NCBI RefSeq assembly: GCF_014252335.1
Contig: NZ_CP059218.1
Location: 455,078 to 519,077 of the forward strand
Direction of reading: 5' to 3'
Length of the DNA stretch: 64,000 bases
Source: Blattabacterium cuenoti
GTDB lineage: Bacteria; Bacteroidota; Bacteroidia; Flavobacteriales; Blattabacteriaceae
Shown here: positions 38,144 to 45,329 of the stretch, in pieces
Position numbering within the stretch: position 1 is the stretch's first letter
Layout: every line of letters begins with the position of its first letter
Translations under genes and position numbers: made by a program
Notes under the pieces: model-generated
What the model was told of the DNA's origin: nothing
What the model saw: only the letters and a program-made list of their open reading frames with translations
Databases searched by the model: none

Positions 38144-39454
38144 ATGTATGATAATAATATTAAAAATTTTTACAAATTGTATTCTATGTCTTCAGGAATA
38201 GAAATCAATAGCAAAAATGTTAAAAAAAATTCTATTTATGTTTCGATAAAAGGTAAAAATTTTAATGGTAATCAATTTGCGTATGAAGCAATTTTAAATG
38301 GTGCTTTAATTTCTATTGTAGATAATAAAAAATATGCATTAAATCATAAAAATATTTTTTTTGTAAAAAATGCTTTAGATTTTTTACACCAATTAGCTCA
38401 TTTTCATAGACAACAATTAAAATATATACCAATTATAGCAATTACAGGAAGTAATGGAAAAACTACAACTAAAGAATTAATTGCCTCTATACTTTCTAAA
38501 AAGTATGATATAGTACATTATACTAAAAATAATTTAAATAATCATATTGGAATTCCTTTAACTATTCTTTCAATTCCTAAAAATGCAAATATATCTGTTA
38601 TAGAAATAGGAGCTAATCATGAAAAAGAAATAGAAAAAATGTGTTCTATCATTGATCCAGATTATGGATATATAACTAATTTTGGAAAAGCACATTTAGA
38701 AGGCTTTAGAAATATAAATGGAGTTATTCGTGGTAAATTAGAATTATATAATTTTTTAAGACAAAATAATAAAACAGTATTTGTTAATGGAGATGATAAA
38801 ATTCAACTTACTAACAGTTTAGGAATATCTAGATATATTTTTTCTAAAAAAAAAGTTTTTGATGTAAATATTAAATATTATGGTAATGATATTGGTAATA
38901 CTATATATGTTAAAAATAAAATATTTTTTTCAAAATATTTAATTGGTGATCATAATTTATATAATATGGCATCTGCAATTACGATAGGACTTTATTTTCA
39001 TGTTTCTTTAAAAGATATTCAACAATCAATTAAAGATTTTATTCCAAATAATAATCGTTCTCAAATTATTAAAAAAAATAAATTAATAATTTATAATGAT
39101 TGTTATAATGCTAATCCAAGTAGTATGATTAGTGTATTGAATTTTTTTAATAAAATTAAAGGCAAAAAAATTGCGATTTTAGGAGATATGTTTGAATTAG
39201 GAAAATTTTCTATAATAGAACATGAAAACATTATAAATTTTTTAAAAAAAAGTAAAATTGAAATATCATGTTTAATTGGTCAACATTTTTATAATATTAA
39301 ATCAAATATAAATTGCAAAAAAATTATTCGATTTTATAATAAAGATTATTTTATTAAATGGTGGTATATGAATAAATATTATATTCAAACAGATTATATT
39401 ATTATTAAAGGATCTAGAAAAAACGCTTTGGAAAATATTATTCATTTATTTTAA
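38144..39454 (+). CDS. murF: UDP-N-acetylmuramoyl-tripeptide--D-alanyl-D-alanine ligase MurF
   Basis: MurF adds the D-Ala-D-Ala dipeptide made by Ddl to the UDP-MurNAc-tripeptide. From ATG 38144 it has 436 residues; the frame opens from GTG 38084 but the family start fits 38144. The Mur-ligase ATP loop ITGSNGKTTTK is near residue 107-117, followed by NNLNNHIGIPLTIL, EIGANHEKEIE, the NPSSM segment, and ILGDMFELG in the C-terminal domain. Key elements are intact. It starts after the 790-base divergent spacer. Confidence 0.95.
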   Translation: MYDNNIKNFYKLYSMSSGIEINSKNVKKNSIYVSIKGKNFNGNQFAYEAILNGALISIVDNKKYALNHKNIFFVKNALDFLHQLAHFHRQQLKYIPIIAITGSNGKTTTKELIASILSKKYDIVHYTKNNLNNHIGIPLTILSIPKNANISVIEIGANHEKEIEKMCSIIDPDYGYITNFGKAHLEGFRNINGVIRGKLELYNFLRQNNKTVFVNGDDKIQLTNSLGISRYIFSKKKVFDVNIKYYGNDIGNTIYVKNKIFFSKYLIGDHNLYNMASAITIGLYFHVSLKDIQQSIKDFIPNNNRSQIIKKNKLIIYNDCYNANPSSMISVLNFFNKIKGKKIAILGDMFELGKFSIIEHENIINFLKKSKIEISCLIGQHFYNIKSNINCKKIIRFYNKDYFIKWWYMNKYYIQTDYIIIKGSRKNALENIIHLF

Positions 39455-39458
39455 GATC

Positions 39459-39490
39459 TTTGCATATGACTATCTTAAATAGTACATTTG
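39459..39490 (+). promoter_or_regulatory. Bacteroidota-type promoter (TTTG-N20-TACATTTG) for pdhA
   Basis: TTTG at 39459-39462 is followed by exactly 20 bases and then TACATTTG (39483-39490), matching the known -33 TTTG and -7 TAnnTTTG consensus of the Bacteroidota primary sigma with its 19-21 spacing. It begins four bases after the murF stop and the -7 box ends 27 bases before the pdhA ATG, a good 5' leader length. It would make pdhA independent of murF. Confidence 0.55.
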
Positions 39491-39517
39491 TAAACTATCA
39501 TATACATATATATACAT

Positions 39518-40513
39518 ATGAAAACAATCACCAAAAATACATACCTGAAGTGGTTTGAAGATATGTCTTTTTGGAGAAAATTTGAAGATAAATGTAGATC
39601 TCTTTATTTACAACAAAAAATTAGGGGATTTTTACATTTATATAATGGGCAAGAAGCTATTCCAGCTGGAATTACTCATGCTATTGATATATCGATAGAT
39701 AGAATAATATCTGCTTATAGATGTCATATTTTACCTATTTCTATGGGTGTAGATCCAAAAAAAATTATGGCAGAATTATTAGGTAAAGAAACTGGAACTT
39801 CTTGTGGAATTGGTGGATCAATGCATATTTTTAGTAAAAAATATCGTTTTTATGGAGGACATGGTATAGTAGGTGGACAAATTCCATTAGGTGCTGGAAT
39901 TGCTTTTGCAGATAAATATTTTAATAGAAAATCTGTAACCATCACATTAATGGGTGATGGGGCATTTGGCCAAGGTGTATTACATGAAACGTTTAATATG
40001 GCTATGATATGGAAATTACCAGTAGTTTTTGTATGTGAAAATAATCAATATGCTATGGGAACGTCTATTCATAGGAATAATCAAATACAAGAACTTTATA
40101 AAATTGGGTTATTATATGGAATGCCATCTAGTACTGTAAATGGTATGAATCCAGAAGATATTGCAAAATCTATGTATCCTGCGGTTTATAGAGCAAGAAA
40201 TGGCAAAGGACCTAGTTTTTTAGATATTCAAACATATAGATATAGAGGACATTCTATGTCAGATGCTGAATCATATAGAAGTAAAGATGAAATTAATTTG
40301 TATAAAAAACAAGATCCTATTTTAAAATTAAAAACACTCATTTTAAATAATCAATGGGAAACGTTAAATAATCTCACATTTATTGAAAATAAAATAAAAA
40401 AAAAAATAGAGTATTGTGTAGAATATGCAGAAAAATCAAATTTTCCTTCTTTAAAAAAAATGTATGATGTTGTATATAAAGATACCAATTATCCTTTTAT
40501 AGATAAAGAATAA
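39518..40513 (+). CDS. pdhA: pyruvate dehydrogenase E1 component alpha subunit
   Basis: The E1-alpha chain (331 residues) binds thiamine diphosphate and decarboxylates pyruvate with E1-beta. The ThDP motif runs from MGDGAFGQG to CENNQYAMG (about 147-180). The CGIGGSMHIFSKK segment and the phosphorylation-loop-like RYRGHSMSDAESYR near 243 are typical. E1-beta is not next to it; in Flavobacteriia pdhB is usually elsewhere. The E2 gene follows after 61 bases, so E1-alpha and E2 are linked here. Confidence 0.94.
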   Translation: MKTITKNTYLKWFEDMSFWRKFEDKCRSLYLQQKIRGFLHLYNGQEAIPAGITHAIDISIDRIISAYRCHILPISMGVDPKKIMAELLGKETGTSCGIGGSMHIFSKKYRFYGGHGIVGGQIPLGAGIAFADKYFNRKSVTITLMGDGAFGQGVLHETFNMAMIWKLPVVFVCENNQYAMGTSIHRNNQIQELYKIGLLYGMPSSTVNGMNPEDIAKSMYPAVYRARNGKGPSFLDIQTYRYRGHSMSDAESYRSKDEINLYKKQDPILKLKTLILNNQWETLNNLTFIENKIKKKIEYCVEYAEKSNFPSLKKMYDVVYKDTNYPFIDKE

Positions 40514-40574
40514 AAATTTAATCATATTATTAAACATTAATAAAATAAATTTATAATAATCAATTTTTGAAAAC

Positions 40575-41759
40575 ATGGCAGACATCATATTTATGCCCAG
40601 ATTAAGTGATACTATGGAAGAAGGAACTCTTGTAAAATGGAATAAAAAAATAGGTGATCAAGTGTTCGAAGGAGATATTTTAGCTGAAATTGAAACAGAT
40701 AAAGCTATTCAAGATTTTGAAATTGATATTAATGGAGTATTGCTTTATTGTGGAATAAAAGAAGGTGAAAAAGCACGTGTTAATGATATTTTAGCAATTA
40801 TTGGACAATATGGAGAAAATATAAGTTCTTTGATCAAAAAGAAAACTATTAATAAACTAAAAACAGAGCCAGAAAAAAAATCAGAAACAGAGCTAGAAAA
40901 AGAATCAGAAACAAAGCCAGAAAAAAAATCAGAACAACAAAGAAAATTCATTTCTCCTGTTGCAAAGAAGATGATTCAAGACAAAGGAATAAATATTCAT
41001 AATATGAAAGGAACTGGAGATAGTGGAAGAATTGTAAAAAAAGATATTGAATTATATTATGAAAACACTAATAATATGAATCAACATTTTATTGTTTCTA
41101 ATATGAGAAAAGAAATAGCAACTCATTTAACATTATCTAAATTTACTGCCCCTCATTATTATTTATTTATTGAAATAGAAATGGAAAATATAATTCAATT
41201 AAGGAAAAAATTAAATGATACATTATCTAATAATCATAAAATATCTTTTAATGATATTATTGTTAAAGCAGTATCACGTATTTTAAAAACACATCCTTAT
41301 ATTAATGCTACATGGAAAGAAAAAGAAATTATTTATCATTATAATATAAATATAGGAATAGCTGTTGCTATACACGATGGATTAATGGTACCAGTGATAC
41401 ATAATTCTGATCAAAAATCTTTATTACAAATATCAAAAGAAATTAAAGATAAAGTCGAACGTTCAAAATTAAGAAAACTTCAACAACAAGAAATAAAAAA
41501 TAGTACATTCACTATTTCCAATTTAGGAATGTATGGAATAGATTCTTTTACTTCAATTATTAATATTCCAAATTCTTCTATTTTATCTGTAGGAACTATT
41601 AAGGAAAAACCTATTGTAAAAAATCATAAAATAAAAATTGGCAATATTATGAAAATAACATTGTCTTGTGATCATAGAGTTATAGATGGTAATAAAGGGT
41701 GTAATTTTTTACTAGATTTAAAAAAAATGTTAGAGGATCCAATCACTATTTTAGTTTAG
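40575..41759 (+). CDS. pdhC: pyruvate dehydrogenase E2 (dihydrolipoamide acetyltransferase)
   Basis: E2 moves the acetyl group from lipoate to CoA and forms the complex core. The 394 residues contain a single lipoyl domain with the modified Lys in ETDKAIQDF near residue 43, a charged linker with three 8-residue repeats (nt 40863-40934), a peripheral subunit-binding domain (RKFISPVAKKMIQDKGINIH near 123), and the catalytic CAT domain ending with LSCDHRVIDG. It is shorter than E. coli AceF because only one lipoyl domain is present. Its last 14 bases overlap the TerC gene on the opposite strand. Confidence 0.94.
   Translation: MADIIFMPRLSDTMEEGTLVKWNKKIGDQVFEGDILAEIETDKAIQDFEIDINGVLLYCGIKEGEKARVNDILAIIGQYGENISSLIKKKTINKLKTEPEKKSETELEKESETKPEKKSEQQRKFISPVAKKMIQDKGINIHNMKGTGDSGRIVKKDIELYYENTNNMNQHFIVSNMRKEIATHLTLSKFTAPHYYLFIEIEMENIIQLRKKLNDTLSNNHKISFNDIIVKAVSRILKTHPYINATWKEKEIIYHYNINIGIAVAIHDGLMVPVIHNSDQKSLLQISKEIKDKVERSKLRKLQQQEIKNSTFTISNLGMYGIDSFTSIINIPNSSILSVGTIKEKPIVKNHKIKIGNIMKITLSCDHRVIDGNKGCNFLLDLKKMLEDPITILV
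40863..40934 (+). repeat. three 24-bp direct repeats in the pdhC linker
   Basis: Units 40863-40886, 40887-40910 and 40911-40934 differ by only a few bases and encode the 8-residue pattern TEPEKKSE with T-K and P-L changes. It is the flexible linker between lipoyl and subunit-binding domains. Three units of identical phase make slippage-mediated length change in frame. Confidence 0.85.
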
Positions 41760-42453
41760 TGTTCGTTTTGTTTTTTATAAATGATATAAGTATTGATAGT
41801 ATAAAGCATGTAATTGTAATTAATGATAAAAGACTTTCTGTCAATATTGAAGAAAATGGCCATAAATCATATGTTTCTAATATTAATTTGATACCTAATA
41901 AAAAAATAATAACAAATGCAAATTGCTTGATAAATACATTTTTTTTAATGATTTTTGCAAAAATTTTAGCGAAATATCTCATGGTAAAAATTCCCATAAA
42001 AGTTCCTAATAATATTAAAAAAAAATTTTTTGAAAATGCAATAATAGCAAATAAATTATCAATTGAAAAAGATAAATCTATTATTTCTATAGATAATATC
42101 ATTTTCCAAAATGAATTGTAAATGTATTTATTATTATTAAATTTTAAATATTTTTTATCTTTTAAAAAGAAAAAACAACTAATATATATTAAATATATTC
42201 CACCTAATAATTTTAACCACCATATATGAATTAATATTGAAGAGAAAAAAATGGCTAAACTTCTAAAAAAATAAGCTCCAAATATTCCATATTGCATAGC
42301 TTTTGGTCTATATTTTTCTTCTATCTCATTTATCATAGATGCTAATATTACTACATTATCCATAGACAATATACTTTCTATAAAAAAAATATTGATTATG
42401 ATAGATAAAGAAATTATTGGATGATTGATAATATCTATTATAAACTGTTTCAT
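41746..42453 (-). CDS. TerC family integral membrane protein
   Basis: This 235-residue protein has about seven hydrophobic membrane segments and conserved acidic membrane residues: FIESILSMDNVVILASMI near residue 24-41 and IEIIDLSFSIDNLFAIIAFS near 125-144, the paired (D/E)xxxSxDN elements of the TerC family. Family members are implicated in metal ion export, notably manganese, and in metalating exported enzymes. Specific substrate here is unknown. It converges on pdhC with 14 bases shared, and diverges from tatA. Confidence 0.87.
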   Translation of the reverse strand: MKQFIIDIINHPIISLSIIINIFFIESILSMDNVVILASMINEIEEKYRPKAMQYGIFGAYFFRSLAIFFSSILIHIWWLKLLGGIYLIYISCFFFLKDKKYLKFNNNKYIYNSFWKMILSIEIIDLSFSIDNLFAIIAFSKNFFLILLGTFMGIFTMRYFAKIFAKIIKKNVFIKQFAFVIIFLLGIKLILETYDLWPFSSILTESLLSLITITCFILSILISFIKNKTNTKLK

Positions 42454-42516
42454 TGATGCATTATTACATAAATAAAATATATAAAAATATTAAATTGGTA
42501 TAAAAAATATAATAAT

Positions 42517-42690
42517 ATGAATAATATTTTATTTATAAGTTGTGAAGAAAGTGTTTTAATTATATTTGTTGCAATAATTATTTTTGGACCTAAAAAAATT
42601 CCAGAAATTGCTCGTGGTATAGGAGAAGGAGTAAAATTTTTGAAAAAAGCAAAAAATAAAATACAACAAGAAATTATTAATAAAAAATAA
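42517..42690 (+). CDS. tatA: twin-arginine translocase subunit TatA/E
   Basis: This 57-residue protein has one membrane helix (about 11-23), then the conserved FGPKKIPEIARGIGEG hinge and amphipathic helix typical of TatA/E. TatA oligomers form the protein-conducting path for folded proteins with TatC. No tatC is in the window. The short C-terminus is much reduced, typical of the minimal TatA of small genomes. It is divergent from the TerC gene and convergent with ppiD, with only seven bases between stops. Confidence 0.9.
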   Translation: MNNILFISCEESVLIIFVAIIIFGPKKIPEIARGIGEGVKFLKKAKNKIQQEIINKK

Positions 42691-42697
42691 ATAATAA

Positions 42698-44830
42698 TTA
42701 TCTATTTCTATAATCTTTAATATCTGATTGGTTCATCAAAATATTTCCTAACATTTTGATCATATTTTCTCTTAAAATATTATTTAATTCTTGCATATTA
42801 TTAGATATATTATATGAATGTTTAATAACATTTACAATATATTTTTTTTGTTTTATAAAAAAAATTCCATGTTGTCCAAATATTGGTTTAGAAGTTACGT
42901 TTTCTTTTAATGAAAAAGCTGATCCAATAACTTTTGGTTCTTTATAATTATCTATCCAAGATTGATTAAAATTAATTTTTAGGTTGTGATTTATGTTTTT
43001 GTGAAATAACTTAGATAATTGTTTTAAATTTAAAGATTTATATTGTATTTTATTTTTAAAAAATTTATGAATTTTATTTTTTCTTATTTTATAAATTAAA
43101 TCATTTTTTATTTCTAAAATAGAATATCCTGGTTGTTTTATTGTAGATAAATAAACTATGATATAATAATCTTTATTTTTATTATATAATATATTAGAAT
43201 CACCTTCTTTTCTTATTTTATCAAATGACCAATTAATAATTTTTCTATCTATTTCAGTATTTAATCCTTTGATTTGATAATCATTTTGTTTTATATCTTT
43301 TAAAAAAATTGTTTCATATTTATTTGTTCTTGCATTATTAATCAATTGATTTAAACATTTGTTTTTATTTGTCATTAAAAAATTTTGTACATTGTTCAAT
43401 AATTGTATTTTTGTTTTTTGAGATGGAATCAATGTTGTTGTCAAAAAAAGAAATTTGTATGCTGGAATTGGATGACTTTTATTATCTATTTTAATAATAT
43501 GATATCCAAATTTAGTTTCAATAATTTTTATTGTTCCTGTTTTAATTTTTGGATCAAATATATCAAAAGTACGTACAGATTGTAGATTATTATAATTATA
43601 TTGCATACTTCCTAATTTGCCATTATATATTTTAGCATTTAAAGAATCATCAGATATTTTTTTAACATAAAAAATAAATTTTGATGGATTGTTTTTTAAA
43701 ATTTTATACAAATTATAAGCTGTTTTATAAGCTTCTTCTTTTGTTCTATGATTACAAGAATTAATAGCATTTTTATGAGAAATTAATATATGACTATATG
43801 TAACAAATTCAGAAACCCGTTTTTTTCCTGTTATTTTAGCGATTAAATAGACATTATCTTTTTGAATGATAATAGGGTTATAATTTTGACTTTGATCGTT
43901 GATAAATTTTTTTAAATTATAAGGTAAATTTTTTTTTAAATAAAAATTTTCATCAAAGACAGTTTCATATTCCTTTTCCTTAGATAATAAATCATGATAA
44001 TCATTTATATATTTAAGTTGATATAATAAATTATGTATTTTTTTATCAAAATATTGTTTATCGATGACTGATGGTTTAGTTTTTGCAATTACAAAACTTA
44101 CAGTTCTTATATTTTCTTTATTATATAAAAATTTATTTTTTTTTATATAATTTATTAATTCCCAATTTTTAACAGATAAAAAATTATATTTTTTTTCTAT
44201 TTCAGAATAAGGTATTAAAATATAATCAATAATAGAATACCAATTTTTATTTAAATAATGTCTTTTAGCTTCTAAAGACGTGGAATTTAAACCATACATT
44301 AACATTTCTATATATTTTTTAGATAAAATTCTTTTTGGAATATTGTTTCTTTCATAATTCCACAGATTTTTATCTTGATATATTTGATAATTATTTGATG
44401 TATTATTCTCTAATTTTTTTAAATAAATTAAAAATTTTTTAATATTAAATGAACCATCAGAATTTTTAAATTCTGAAATATAACTATATATTGATTGATG
44501 AGATATCGCATTCCAAAAATCTTTTTCTGTCCATTGAATACCTAATTTCTTTGCTTCTTGATTTAATAACATTTCGTATACTAATGATTTCCAAGATTCT
44601 TCTTGTAAAAAAACATCTGGAACATTTTGACGAAACTGTTTTAATAAATATAATGTATTTAAATAATTATTTAAATAAATAGGTTCTTTATTAATTTTAC
44701 CAATAATATTATCTTTTTTTTTTAAAAAAAAAAATAATCCATTAACTTCCAGTATCATAGTAAATACAAAACATACTATAAACATGAATATAATCCAATA
44801 ATTTTTTCTAATACTTTGTAAAACAGCCAT
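42698..44830 (-). CDS. PpiD/SurA-like periplasmic peptidyl-prolyl isomerase
   Basis: The 710 residues begin with a cytoplasmic RKNYWI and one membrane anchor (about 11-33), then a SurA_N-like helical chaperone domain, a PpiC-type parvulin domain (VTYSHILISHKN to FGYHIIKID, about 340-450), and further chaperone segments. It should fold outer membrane and periplasmic proteins, the same clients as BamA in this window. Homopolymers T10 (44714-44723) followed by A11 (44724-44734) lie in the start of the coding strand (reverse complement). The family usually has about 690-710 residues in Flavobacteriia. Confidence 0.88.
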   Translation of the reverse strand: MAVLQSIRKNYWIIFMFIVCFVFTMILEVNGLFFFLKKKDNIIGKINKEPIYLNNYLNTLYLLKQFRQNVPDVFLQEESWKSLVYEMLLNQEAKKLGIQWTEKDFWNAISHQSIYSYISEFKNSDGSFNIKKFLIYLKKLENNTSNNYQIYQDKNLWNYERNNIPKRILSKKYIEMLMYGLNSTSLEAKRHYLNKNWYSIIDYILIPYSEIEKKYNFLSVKNWELINYIKKNKFLYNKENIRTVSFVIAKTKPSVIDKQYFDKKIHNLLYQLKYINDYHDLLSKEKEYETVFDENFYLKKNLPYNLKKFINDQSQNYNPIIIQKDNVYLIAKITGKKRVSEFVTYSHILISHKNAINSCNHRTKEEAYKTAYNLYKILKNNPSKFIFYVKKISDDSLNAKIYNGKLGSMQYNYNNLQSVRTFDIFDPKIKTGTIKIIETKFGYHIIKIDNKSHPIPAYKFLFLTTTLIPSQKTKIQLLNNVQNFLMTNKNKCLNQLINNARTNKYETIFLKDIKQNDYQIKGLNTEIDRKIINWSFDKIRKEGDSNILYNKNKDYYIIVYLSTIKQPGYSILEIKNDLIYKIRKNKIHKFFKNKIQYKSLNLKQLSKLFHKNINHNLKINFNQSWIDNYKEPKVIGSAFSLKENVTSKPIFGQHGIFFIKQKKYIVNVIKHSYNISNNMQELNNILRENMIKMLGNILMNQSDIKDYRNR

Positions 44831-45232
44831 TTTTATTTAAAATTTCAAATATATTGATTTTTTTTGATAAGTAATACTGATTTTATTTTTTTGAAGTTTT
44901 ATTAATTTATTATATATGTATTAAAATATTTATCCATAATATGCGTTCATTGTATTCATTGTAAGTTATAAAATATAATAATTATTATATTGTAATTCTT
45001 CATTCTTCTATATCTATATATCATATCTTGTATATTTTGATTTAATACATTAACTCATTTAAATACCATTATTATACAATAATAAATAATACCAAAAAAT
45101 AATAAAATATTAAGAATATAAAAACTATAATAATGTTAAAAACCATAAATAGGTTTTTTTCATTTATAATTAATTGTATTTTTGTTGAAACAAATGGTAA
45201 ACAAAACAACGATATAACTATACGATAATTAT
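44831..45232. other. spacer between ppiD and tRNA-Phe
   Basis: About 400 AT-rich bases. It carries a hairpin with T-run (45138-45160) and, near the tRNA, TATTTTTG at 45177-45184, which fits a -7 element without a -33 partner. On the minus strand TATATTTG (44846-44853) fits a -7 element for ppiD. TTATCCATA near 44929 is one base from a DnaA box, but single near-matches are expected by chance. No gene is recognised. Confidence 0.5.
45138..45160. terminator. bidirectional hairpin with T-run, possible terminator
   Basis: AAAAACC pairs with GGTTTTT across a 7-base loop (ATAAATA), with T7 at the end on the + strand. It lies beyond the end of bamA on the minus strand, separated from it by tRNA-Phe antisense. 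It could end the bamA transcript or be a chance dyad. Confidence 0.35.
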
Positions 45233-45305
45233 GGTATCTTAGCTCAGTAGGTAGAGCAAAGGACTGAAAATCCTTGTGTCCCCGGTTCGATTCCGGGAGA
45301 TACCA
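45233..45305 (+). tRNA. tRNA-Phe (GAA)
   Basis: The acceptor stem GGTATCT pairs with AGATACC, with discriminator A at 45305. The D-arm is GCTCAGTAGGTAGAGC, the anticodon stem AGGA-type arm closes the loop CTGAAAA (anticodon GAA, Phe), and the T-arm is CCCCGGTTCGATTCCGGG. CCA is not encoded. It is convergent with bamA. Confidence 0.97.
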
Positions 45306-45329
45306 CACACAATACATACTAACATTTTA

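Noticed and set aside
41759-42121. 120-codon open frame on the + strand
   Set aside because: It lies wholly antisense to the TerC family membrane protein, which has a clear family pattern.
44925-44940. TTATCCATA as a DnaA box and origin marker
   Set aside because: A single word one mismatch from consensus is expected by chance in AT-rich DNA, and no cluster was seen.
45072-45317. Open frame of about 80 codons on the minus strand over tRNA-Phe
   Set aside because: Its N-terminal part is the antisense translation of tRNA-Phe (the PESNRG...LPTELRYH pattern typical of reversed tRNA); the rest is low complexity with no family resemblance.
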